A stretch of DNA of 54,871 nt from JBNGDW01 sp049975325 (lineage in GTDB: Bacteria; Cloacimonadota; Cloacimonadia; JGIOTU-2; JBNGDW01). Where the stretch lies: contig JBNGDW010000001.1 of NCBI GenBank assembly GCA_049975325.1, forward strand, positions 1 to 54,871. Reading direction: 5' to 3'. This document shows positions 1-7,556 of this stretch, one piece after another. The position numbers were made by a program, and so were the translations under genes. The notes under the pieces are model-generated. The model searched no databases. It had not been told where the DNA came from and saw only the letters and a program-made list of their open reading frames with translations. Each line of letters starts with the position of its first letter. Position 1 is the first letter of the stretch.

Positions 1-310
1 GTATAGGTATATGTATATGAATCAAGGGGTGAAAGTTTCGGAAAAATGTTTTGATAAAATACATACTGAGGCTGTCTTGGGTGATGTGGTCGATTTTGAC
101 AACATTGAACCAACATATTCCGGCATAGATTCAGTCCAGGTCGGGGATGTGTGGTATATATTCAATATACATACTCATTATACTGATGAGTCTGGAAATG
201 ATGTAGCAGGTCCAAGCGACTATCAGCGGGTTGATGTAAAAGTCTGGACTAACCCTTTTGTTATAATTGATACACTTAGATTTGATAACCTTTTTAAGAG
301 ATCTTCATAG
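1..310 (+). CDS. 3' end of an unknown gene in the pilus locus (partial)
   Basis: The frame is open from the left edge of the window (codons from base 2) to the stop at 308-310, so this is most likely the C-terminal part of a longer protein. The visible residues are polar and rich in beta-prone stretches such as VGDVWYIFNIHTHYTDESG, with no membrane segment. It ends 9 bp before the next gene, a pilin-like protein, so the two are probably co-transcribed. By position it may be the globular end of another minor pilin or pseudopilin, but no family is recognised. An ATG at 11 could be read as a start, but it has no clear ribosome binding site. Confidence 0.5.
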   Translation, partial: YRYMYMNQGVKVSEKCFDKIHTEAVLGDVVDFDNIEPTYSGIDSVQVGDVWYIFNIHTHYTDESGNDVAGPSDYQRVDVKVWTNPFVIIDTLRFDNLFKRSS

Positions 311-319
311 GATTATAAA

Positions 320-895
320 ATGGGAAGCCTTTTAGAAGCAATTTTTACATTATCGGTTGGAGGATTATTCCTTATTGCAATGATGACATCGCTTGTCAAC
401 CTTCAGGCATCAGCCCAGGATACCAGCTTTCAAGCCACGCTTAACAGTGTGGCAGAAGTTCAGTATCGAGAAATTTATGACCATCTCGGGAAAGTAGGTG
501 TCTTGATCGAAGACCAGCCGATATTGGCTGCTGAACCTGATAATTTCGTATTTCAAACTAAGTGGGATATAGTTGGTGACAGTTTGAGTAGCGATACAAA
601 CAGAGTAAGTATATCTCTGGGTGATAGTACCGATACGGGCTATCCGGTTGTAACTAAGCAGAATGGTAACCCTTTACCCAAGTCAGATGCTCCTATCTGG
701 TTAAAAGATATGACATTTACATATTTTGATATTAATGAAAATAGAATTGTTACACCAGATGATTCTTTAGATTTTATTCGCTCTGTAAGAGTCGATCTTG
801 AATTTTTCTGGCAAGGTAGTTATACAGGACCGGGAGAAAGGAGAGTTGGTACATTTCTTACTTTTTGGAAGTATTTTACAAATTTATATCTATAG
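320..895 (+). CDS. Pilin-like (pseudopilin-type) membrane-anchored protein
   Basis: This 191-residue protein begins MGSLLEAIFTLSVGG and continues as a hydrophobic helix to about residue 27. A polar, amphipathic stretch and a globular domain follow. If only the initiator Met is removed, Glu falls at mature position 5, as in type IV pilins (F-T-L-I-E). The usual charged leader before the cleavage site is absent. The C-terminal two thirds resemble no family I can name. It lies between two other membrane-anchored or pilus-locus genes with 9 bp gaps, upstream of a PilT-like ATPase and PilM/N/O/P/secretin genes. A minor pilin or pseudopilin role is inferred from helix pattern and context, not from a full family match. 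Confidence 0.55.
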   Translation: MGSLLEAIFTLSVGGLFLIAMMTSLVNLQASAQDTSFQATLNSVAEVQYREIYDHLGKVGVLIEDQPILAAEPDNFVFQTKWDIVGDSLSSDTNRVSISLGDSTDTGYPVVTKQNGNPLPKSDAPIWLKDMTFTYFDINENRIVTPDDSLDFIRSVRVDLEFFWQGSYTGPGERRVGTFLTFWKYFTNLYL

Positions 896-904
896 GAGGT
901 AAAA

Positions 905-2101
905 ATGGCAAGAACAATGTTAATAGGCGTAATAGTTATTGCTGTTATATTAACAGGAGTAGCCGTCAATATGCAAAAGCGGGTTTCTTCTTTACCTGAG
1001 AGGCTAACAGAAAATGTCGATTTGGCAAGGTCGAAAAATCTGAGAGATTTCGTTCTACAATATGCAGTGGAAGAGGCGCGCTCTCTGGAGGAAGAGGAAA
1101 GCTGGGTAAGCGAAGGAATCTTTCATAAAATAATTGATAGCGATTTCAAAGAAAGACTGTCTGAGTACTATGGTGGTACTGTAGATACTATTAGATATTT
1201 TGCGCTTGATACTGAAAAGGATAGCATTAGAATAAGTATGACTATAAAGCGAAGGATAGGCTCACGATTGTTCTCTGAGAAAGCACAAACTGAGATAGTA
1301 TACAAACTTAATGAGCATCCTGAGGAAGAACAGGTTGGGTATAGTTTTGATGAAGCTCACCCTGATAGTGTATTTGATAGTTCAGGAAAGGGCAATCACG
1401 GCATACTCGGGGATGGAAATCCGGATTATTATCCTGAGAGAACTGAACATGGTAAGAATAATTCTGCACTTGACTTTGATGGAGACAATGATTATGTAAA
1501 TGCTGGAACAGGAATTTTATCAGAAGATGACGAAGGATTAACAGTCGCGACCTGGGTGAACTTCGGTGATATTGGTACTGATTGGGGTGTTATAGCTGCT
1601 GAATTTAAATCCCCAGGTGATCCTTATCCTGTTTGGGCAATCAGGGCTCGAAAGACGGAGTCCTTCCTTTTTCTTCCTGCTACAATTAAACTGGCATTTG
1701 ATGTGTGTGATGAAAGTGGATTTTTCCCCTATAGTGAGGTTAGTGTTACGAAAACTGAGTACTCAATGGATTTCAATGCCTGGAACTATGTAGTTGCAAC
1801 TTATGAAGAAAAATTTGGGTCTGATGACGCGGTGATTACCATTTCTGTACTTTCAGCAGATGGAGCGGAGATAGGCTCGGATAAAAAGACAATAGATACT
1901 TGGAAAGGCAGAACTGAAGATAGCTATGTGACAATTGGAGGTAAAAGAACACGTATACCACTTATTGGTAAGTTGTTCTGTACTAATGCTCGAGTAGATG
2001 AAGTAAAAATCTTAAACAGAGCGGTGAATGCTAATGAAATTAAAGACCTGTGTCTGTATAATGGGATAAAGGAATCAAGGATAGCATACTGGATCTATTA
2101 G
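905..2101 (+). CDS. Membrane-anchored protein with C-terminal LamG/concanavalin-like domain
   Basis: This 398-residue protein has one N-terminal membrane segment (about 4-24, MLIGVIVIAVILTGVAV). A helical, acidic stalk follows (about 30-140). A jelly-roll domain of the LamG / concanavalin A-like (Laminin_G_3) superfamily occupies about 143-398. The typical opening is visible (DSSGKGNHG, then ALDFDGDNDYVNAG), as is the later TWVNF strand. Such domains usually bind glycans or proteins. A strong Shine-Dalgarno (AGGAGGT, 893-899) supports the start. The N-terminus lacks the pilin Glu5, so a classical pilin is doubtful, but location and layout fit a pilus-associated adhesin held in the inner membrane before assembly. 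Confidence 0.65.
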   Translation: MARTMLIGVIVIAVILTGVAVNMQKRVSSLPERLTENVDLARSKNLRDFVLQYAVEEARSLEEEESWVSEGIFHKIIDSDFKERLSEYYGGTVDTIRYFALDTEKDSIRISMTIKRRIGSRLFSEKAQTEIVYKLNEHPEEEQVGYSFDEAHPDSVFDSSGKGNHGILGDGNPDYYPERTEHGKNNSALDFDGDNDYVNAGTGILSEDDEGLTVATWVNFGDIGTDWGVIAAEFKSPGDPYPVWAIRARKTESFLFLPATIKLAFDVCDESGFFPYSEVSVTKTEYSMDFNAWNYVVATYEEKFGSDDAVITISVLSADGAEIGSDKKTIDTWKGRTEDSYVTIGGKRTRIPLIGKLFCTNARVDEVKILNRAVNANEIKDLCLYNGIKESRIAYWIY

Positions 2102-2177
2102 CAATATCCTGTTCCTTGAAGAATTGATTTAACTTTTAAATATTGAAAGCAGTGTGATGTTTTAAGAGGGTTACATT

Positions 2178-2471
2178 ATGAATAGTCAGGAAGATTTGGT
2201 TCGCAAATATGAAGAGGTGGTTGAAGTGGCTGCTTCAATTGCGGGTATTGACCATGACATCAATAATCAGTTAACCGTATTTTCACTTTTACAGAGAAGA
2301 TTACAAAAGGCAGGTGAAGAATATAATGATGAGAAATTGTTAAGAAGCAGTAAGCAGGTGGCTGAAGCGCTGGAAAATATTGAAAATATCTTGAGCAGGT
2401 TACAGGATTTAAAGAGATTAGAATTAATAAAGGAAAAAAGAGGAAAATTAAGAATTAAGGATAAAAAGTAA
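2178..2471 (+). CDS. Stand-alone histidine-kinase DHp (HisKA-like) domain protein
   Basis: A 97-residue, almost entirely helical protein. Residues 23-33 (GIDHDINNQLT) match a HisKA H-box: His26 is the expected phosphoacceptor, Asp27 the acid at H+1, and Asn30 at H+4 is the residue used for phosphatase activity in this family. A second helix (about 52-82) would complete a two-helix hairpin that dimerises into a four-helix bundle. There is no HATPase domain, so the protein cannot phosphorylate itself. Its stop overlaps the start of the next gene, a response regulator (TAATG), implying translational coupling and a working pair. It could be a phosphotransfer intermediate, a phosphatase, or a scaffold. 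The H-box resembles that of the hybrid kinase at 15990. Confidence 0.6.
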   Translation: MNSQEDLVRKYEEVVEVAASIAGIDHDINNQLTVFSLLQRRLQKAGEEYNDEKLLRSSKQVAEALENIENILSRLQDLKRLELIKEKRGKLRIKDKK

Positions 2472-3322
2472 TGGAGAATCATATTTTAGTTGTTGACGAC
2501 GAAGAGAATATAAGAACCCTGTGTAAGGAAATCCTTGAAGAGGAGGGATATAAAGCTACATTAGCAGCAGATGGCAAGGATGCTCTTGCAAAGATGAACC
2601 GCGATTATTTCGATCTATATTTAGTTGATATGGTTATGCCTTATATGGATGGTCTTGAACTTATCAAACGAATTAAAGAAAGGCAACCACTTGCTGTAAT
2701 TATAGTCACAACAGGATACTCAAGTATTGAAGGGGCTGTAAAGGCTGTGCATGCTGGAGCATTTCAATATATTGCTAAACCTATCAATCCACAAGAACTT
2801 CTTGAAACGGTAAGCAGAGGATTACAATATGGAGAAGAGCTATATGGACCTTTTCAAAAAATAACTGCGACTGAGAGGCCAAAAACGGCAGACCCTATTT
2901 TGCTTCATGGTTTCTCTGCTCGGGAAAGGGGGGAGTTCCTCGCTCTCGGAATTGTAAAAGAATACAATGGCGGAGATACTATTCCTATCCAAAATAACGA
3001 GCCAGGTCCTATTATAATGGTAGAAGAAGGCGAGATCTCTGTCTGGCTTAGCAATACTTCAATTGACTCTCTTGGAAAGACAGATTCCTGGGGCGAAGAG
3101 GCTTTCGTTCTTGCAGACCCTATCACGGCAACTTTACGAGCCGAGCTTCCTACTAAAGTACGCCATTTTACTCCTCAAAAGCTAACCGAATTCTTTAACT
3201 CCCAAAAGGATCGTCTGAAGAATCAGTTTATGGCAAATATAATTAGTTCAATATTTTATAAGTGGAGAAAATCTGTGCAAAGAATTGTAATGCTAAAACT
3301 TATTACCGGGGAAAATAGATGA
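2471..3322 (+). CDS. Response regulator: REC plus cNMP-binding-like domain
   Basis: The receiver domain spans about 4-120, with acidic pair Asp9/Asp10, phosphoacceptor Asp53 (LVDMVMP), Thr81 and Lys103 (AKP), all the canonical residues. Residues about 145-262 look like a cyclic-nucleotide-binding (Crp/FNR N-terminal) beta-roll: EYNGGDTI, then PIIMVEEGEISVWL, then SWGEEAFVLADP. The usual phosphate-binding Arg-Ala-Ala motif is not clear, so ligand binding is uncertain. No helix-turn-helix follows, only a short helical tail, so the output is probably protein interaction rather than DNA binding. Its position between the DHp stub and the PilT-like ATPase suggests control of pilus or secretion activity. 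Confidence 0.75.
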   Translation: MENHILVVDDEENIRTLCKEILEEEGYKATLAADGKDALAKMNRDYFDLYLVDMVMPYMDGLELIKRIKERQPLAVIIVTTGYSSIEGAVKAVHAGAFQYIAKPINPQELLETVSRGLQYGEELYGPFQKITATERPKTADPILLHGFSARERGEFLALGIVKEYNGGDTIPIQNNEPGPIIMVEEGEISVWLSNTSIDSLGKTDSWGEEAFVLADPITATLRAELPTKVRHFTPQKLTEFFNSQKDRLKNQFMANIISSIFYKWRKSVQRIVMLKLITGENR

Positions 3323-3376
3323 CATGGTCTTGTTTTGAAAATAGGATATCATTATTGTAGAAAAGGAGAATAGAAG

Positions 3377-4591
3377 ATGGGTCTTTCTTTTACATCTGAA
3401 ATGCGGATAACCCTTCCTGAATACCTTTCTGGTACCAATCGCTTCCAAAACATCAACAAGATGTTAACATATAATTTGAATTGGAAGCAAGAGGCGTTTG
3501 ATCATCTGCGGCGCCTTCTAAAACATATGAGAGATATAGATGCCTCGGATATAGACTTCGGTGGACCTGGTTCAAATGGCAAAATATGGTATAGAGTATA
3601 TGGGCAGAAAAAACCTGACGATACTATGCCTCAATATAATTCTGATGAGGTTGTAGCAATATTACTCAGTGCTCTTTCTGATGAACAAAAGATCACCCTC
3701 TTCCAAAATAAAAATGTAGATTTCTCTTTCTCTATTTCGTTTGATGAAAAATCAATTCAAAGTCGTTTTCGGGGTGATATTTATTATGAATCAAATACAC
3801 TTGCCGTAAATTTTAGACGGATAAATGAGAAAATTTTCCCCATAGATAGCCTCGGTTTTCCACCTCCAATTATAAAACGACTTGATTTACAATATGAAAA
3901 AGCAGGCCTTGTTTTAGTAACCGGCATCACTGGTTCAGGGAAAAGTACTACTTTAGATTCCATAGTTGACATGAATAACCATAATAATCATGCGCATATT
4001 GTTATTATTGGGGATCCCATTGAATATATCCATAAATCAGACAAATCTGTTATCAGACATCGTGAAGTTGGTCAAGATGTATTAGGGTTCCGTGATGGTA
4101 CTATTCAAGCACTCAGACAAGACCCGGATATAATTGTGGTGGGAGAGATGAGGGATGCACCGACTATTGCAGCTGTGCTGGAAGCGACAGATGCCGGCCA
4201 TAAAGTATTTACAACCTTACATACAAACTCCGCAGTAGAGAGTCTACATAGAATAATTGCTGAGTTTCCACCAAACGAGCAAGATCGTGTAAGGATGAGA
4301 TTGGCTGATATAGTTAAGGTAATTATATCACAAAAATTGGTGCCAAATCGGGAAGGACAACTAACTCTGGCAAAGGAAATCCTCTCATCCAATGCTTCAA
4401 TCCAGGCCGCAATCCGGAATAAAAATATAAATGAAATCTACCAGATGATTACCCAAGGGAAAAAAGATGGAATGATAACCATGGAACAGGACCTTGCAAA
4501 TCTTGCTCAAAAGGGAATTATAACCACGAATACAGCCCTTAACTATGCAAACAGCAGGAAACGCGTGGAAAGCATTATATCTTATCAATAA
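3377..4591 (+). CDS. PilT/GspE-family secretion ATPase (PilT-like)
   Basis: This 404-residue hexameric ATPase drives pilus extension or retraction at the inner membrane. Walker A is GITGSGKSTT (about 183-192, Lys189). The Asp box is around DPIEYIH (213-219), Walker B around DPDIIVVGEM (249-258), and the His box TLHTN at about 280-284. It lacks the N-terminal GspE domain and the four-Cys zinc motif of assembly ATPases. Near the C-terminus GMITMEQDLANLAQKGII resembles the PilT tail, so it is nearer to PilT/PilU retraction ATPases. A RBS (AAAGGAGAA) precedes the start. The stop lies 3 bp before the PilM-like gene. No PilB or PilC is visible; they may lie outside the window. Confidence 0.88.
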   Translation: MGLSFTSEMRITLPEYLSGTNRFQNINKMLTYNLNWKQEAFDHLRRLLKHMRDIDASDIDFGGPGSNGKIWYRVYGQKKPDDTMPQYNSDEVVAILLSALSDEQKITLFQNKNVDFSFSISFDEKSIQSRFRGDIYYESNTLAVNFRRINEKIFPIDSLGFPPPIIKRLDLQYEKAGLVLVTGITGSGKSTTLDSIVDMNNHNNHAHIVIIGDPIEYIHKSDKSVIRHREVGQDVLGFRDGTIQALRQDPDIIVVGEMRDAPTIAAVLEATDAGHKVFTTLHTNSAVESLHRIIAEFPPNEQDRVRMRLADIVKVIISQKLVPNREGQLTLAKEILSSNASIQAAIRNKNINEIYQMITQGKKDGMITMEQDLANLAQKGIITTNTALNYANSRKRVESIISYQ

Positions 4592-4594
4592 CTA

Positions 4595-6673
4595 ATGATG
4601 AAATCAAAACAAAAACGATTGGCTTACGGACTCTATCAAGATGGGCTTTCAATTAAGCTCGCAGAGTTGACACTTAGCAATAATAAAGTAACCATAAAGC
4701 GACTTGCTCGAGCCATGCTACCAGCAGCATTATATGAAGAGGTAGCAGAACTTCCTCCAGATTTAGAAAGTATAGAGGAAAATCTTGAAATTCCCGCTAT
4801 AACTGATATAGTTGAACCAGAATCCAGTGAACACCCCCAAAAGGGAGAAGAAGAAAGACCTAAAACAGCCAAAGCCGCTTTACAAGAATTTCTCTTGCCC
4901 TTTTCTCTCGAACGAGGGAGAATAGCACTTAATGCAAAAGAAGAAAATGTCTCCTACCATACCCTTACCCTTGAGCCCATAACTACCAACCCCAAAAGTA
5001 TCAAGAAACAAATCCAACGGGAATTATTGGAAGAGCCAGATGTGCATTTGAATAACACCACCTTTGATTATGTCCATGATGTAGAGGGAAATATAACTGC
5101 GATTTTACACCGAGGAAAATGCGAACTTCTTAATGCGTTGCGGGAAATTAATAAAATTATAGCAAAGAAGAAATTTTTCTTCAGCTCAATGGTCCCAAAC
5201 GAAATAGCCCTTATGAATCTTGTCCGAAGAAGCTATGTACCGAAGGATGAAGAATATACCTGGATTGTGTATGTTGACAAAGAGTATAAAGCCTGCATCG
5301 TTATGAAAGGAAGAGATTATGTAAGGTCTTTCCCAATTATCATTACCGGGATAAGCGAGAATAGAGGAATAAAAGAGATTGTATTCTCAAAATTGATGAT
5401 GGAACAGGATGTCTCAAATTTTCCACTTCCTCAATATCTCTTACTTGGCGGCGATAATGTATCTGAGGAGATTGCACAATTTTTCCAGGAAAAATATCCA
5501 AAGGCTTTGGTGGAAATACTCAGCATACAGAATGCTGAGGTCCATGTAAATAATGGCGAGATAACCAAAGCGCAGATAGGAGAATATGCGATTCCGATAG
5601 CCTTGGCTTGGCAGACCCTGGAACCGCAAAATGAAGACTTTTTCCAGATAAATCTACTATCTGAAAACATAGTAGAAGAGCAGAAGCATTTCAAGATTGC
5701 CTGGCATGGATTCCTTGTTATGGGAGCAATATTTTTCTTTGCATTTACGGGCACGTGGCAATATGAAACCAATATACAGCAAATAAACGAAGCAAGATCA
5801 CGCAACCTCGCAAAGGAAACCGAACTCATTCAATACAAAGGTTTAGCAAACCAAATTGAAAAACTTCAAAAAGAAATTGCCATTCAGGAACAAAGGATGG
5901 AGAAAACCAAAAATCTTACAGAAGATAGAAACCTCTGGTATTATATTCTATACCAAATAGCAGATTCAATTACAACTGCTCAGCTTACCTGGCTAAACGA
6001 TATAAGGGCAGAGGAGAACGGGTTTAGAGTAAATGGATACACTGGAGAGCGTTCAAATATTCTTGGCTTTTCAAAATTTTTTCCAAACGGGAAAATCAAC
6101 TATTTTAACAACCTTGAAATACTTGATGTCCCTATATATGAGTTTAGTTTAAATTTCTCGTATCCCACCAGTGAATCCGCAAAGATAAATCTCCCAAAAA
6201 CTATTTCTACAGTTGTAAACTATCAAGTGGATAAACCGACAATTAAACAGAAACAGGAAGTAATGGCTCTCCTATCCGAAGACGCAACCAAAGATTTAGA
6301 TGAAATTGAAGGGTATTACCTTAGTATTTCCCAAAAATATCTAGAGGGAGGAGATATTAATGAAGTTTACAACAGCCTGGTGCAATTTGTGAAAGATTAC
6401 CCTGAACACCCGCTTGCATATAATGCTCAATATCTTATGGGAGAATGCTTATATCAATTAGGTGGAATTGACGAGGCTATCACTCAATTTGAACTTGTGT
6501 TGCAATATGAGGGCCCGAAACTCCCCGATGCACTTATGATGCTTGGAAATTGTTACATGAAAAAGAATCTCCCTAATATGGCTCTAGTTTATTGGAATCA
6601 ACTAATACAAAATTTCCCTGAAAATAACTTGGCATCTATAGCCAAAACTAAAGTCGATGCACTAAAACATTAG
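4595..6673 (+). CDS. PilM-PilN-TPR fusion, pilus/secretion alignment-complex protein
   Basis: At 692 residues this is far longer than PilM (about 350) or PilN (about 200). Residues 1-345 have the PilM/GspL actin-like layout, with LLLGGDNVSEEI near 282 as the second-lobe motif. The first phosphate loop (GLYQDGLSIK, 12-21) has lost the Asp-x-Gly of ATP-binding relatives, so nucleotide binding is doubtful. A membrane helix (about 369-387), a coiled coil (about 392-440) and a fimbrial-assembly domain (about 445-525) form the PilN part. The C-terminus (about 570-692) is TPR-like, with YnAQYLMGECLYQLG and DALMMLGNCYMKK repeats that would sit in the periplasm. It starts 3 bp after the ATPase gene. 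Confidence 0.8.
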   Translation: MMKSKQKRLAYGLYQDGLSIKLAELTLSNNKVTIKRLARAMLPAALYEEVAELPPDLESIEENLEIPAITDIVEPESSEHPQKGEEERPKTAKAALQEFLLPFSLERGRIALNAKEENVSYHTLTLEPITTNPKSIKKQIQRELLEEPDVHLNNTTFDYVHDVEGNITAILHRGKCELLNALREINKIIAKKKFFFSSMVPNEIALMNLVRRSYVPKDEEYTWIVYVDKEYKACIVMKGRDYVRSFPIIITGISENRGIKEIVFSKLMMEQDVSNFPLPQYLLLGGDNVSEEIAQFFQEKYPKALVEILSIQNAEVHVNNGEITKAQIGEYAIPIALAWQTLEPQNEDFFQINLLSENIVEEQKHFKIAWHGFLVMGAIFFFAFTGTWQYETNIQQINEARSRNLAKETELIQYKGLANQIEKLQKEIAIQEQRMEKTKNLTEDRNLWYYILYQIADSITTAQLTWLNDIRAEENGFRVNGYTGERSNILGFSKFFPNGKINYFNNLEILDVPIYEFSLNFSYPTSESAKINLPKTISTVVNYQVDKPTIKQKQEVMALLSEDATKDLDEIEGYYLSISQKYLEGGDINEVYNSLVQFVKDYPEHPLAYNAQYLMGECLYQLGGIDEAITQFELVLQYEGPKLPDALMMLGNCYMKKNLPNMALVYWNQLIQNFPENNLASIAKTKVDALKH

Positions 6674-6683
6674 GGAAAATAAA

Positions 6684-7556
6684 ATGTCATATAAAGTAAG
6701 GAATACTGTAGTACTGCTTGTTTTACTTGTAATTGTTATTATTGGCAGTATTGCGGTCAACATAGGTAATGAGAGAACCCTTTCTGCACTTAATAAAGAA
6801 TATGAAAATATTACAAAAGATCTAGAGCAACTGCAGAACTTCATGAGACAGGCAAAAAGTGAAGCTGAGATGAAAGAGATTTTGAGGGAACTTCAAGAAG
6901 AGGCAATAAGAATTCGCAAAGTTATTCCAAAATACAATGACCCCACCCAAACATACCAATATTTAATTCGAATCTCCGAATTATATGCTCCAGATATAAC
7001 CTTTGATTTCAGAACTATGACGGGCGGAGGTGAAAATGAGACATCGTATAACGAATATTCTATTTCGGGCACATCCACATTTGAATCGCTTTACAACTTA
7101 ATCTACCAACTTGAAAATCAACCCCTATTATACACTGTTGAGTCTCTTACTATTACAGGAGCCGCATCTCAGGAGCCTGAGTTAATTAGATTTTCTTTTG
7201 CTATTCGTGCATACTACGATAATCAAAATGGAACAGAACTAAATGAAATCCCACTTCACAATCTCATAATTCCGCTGGTGAATTCTGATCCATTTTATCC
7301 CAAGATTCACGCACCTCATGAAGAACCACAACCAAGTTTACTCGATATCGACAATATTACAATTATCGGTCTCTCCCCAGATATGGCGTTTGTCCAAGAT
7401 GCTGGGGGGAGAATTCATGTATTAGAACCACAAGATAGGGTCTCCTATGGCTACCTTGATTATATAGACTGGGAAAGACAAGCAGCTGTTTTTACGATTA
7501 ACAAAATCGGTATACCACAAGAGATTACACTCTATTTAGATAAGGCAAAACTATGA
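6684..7556 (+). CDS. PilO-PilP fusion protein
   Basis: A 290-residue bitopic inner-membrane protein. A membrane helix spans about 8-26, a coiled coil about 30-80, and a ferredoxin-like PilO domain about 85-180. The last 90 or so residues contain DPFYP and the pattern ITIIGLSPDMAFVQDAGG then LEPQDRVSYGYLDYID. This is the PilP/GspC HR-domain style (a small beta domain with a V-x-x-G-D-x-V-x-x-G-x-V repeat) that contacts the secretin. It follows the PilM-PilN fusion by 10 bp and overlaps the secretin start by 4 bp (ATGA). PilP is normally a separate lipoprotein; here it appears joined to PilO. The PilO part is fairly sure, the PilP part less so. Confidence 0.72.
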   Translation: MSYKVRNTVVLLVLLVIVIIGSIAVNIGNERTLSALNKEYENITKDLEQLQNFMRQAKSEAEMKEILRELQEEAIRIRKVIPKYNDPTQTYQYLIRISELYAPDITFDFRTMTGGGENETSYNEYSISGTSTFESLYNLIYQLENQPLLYTVESLTITGAASQEPELIRFSFAIRAYYDNQNGTELNEIPLHNLIIPLVNSDPFYPKIHAPHEEPQPSLLDIDNITIIGLSPDMAFVQDAGGRIHVLEPQDRVSYGYLDYIDWERQAAVFTINKIGIPQEITLYLDKAKL

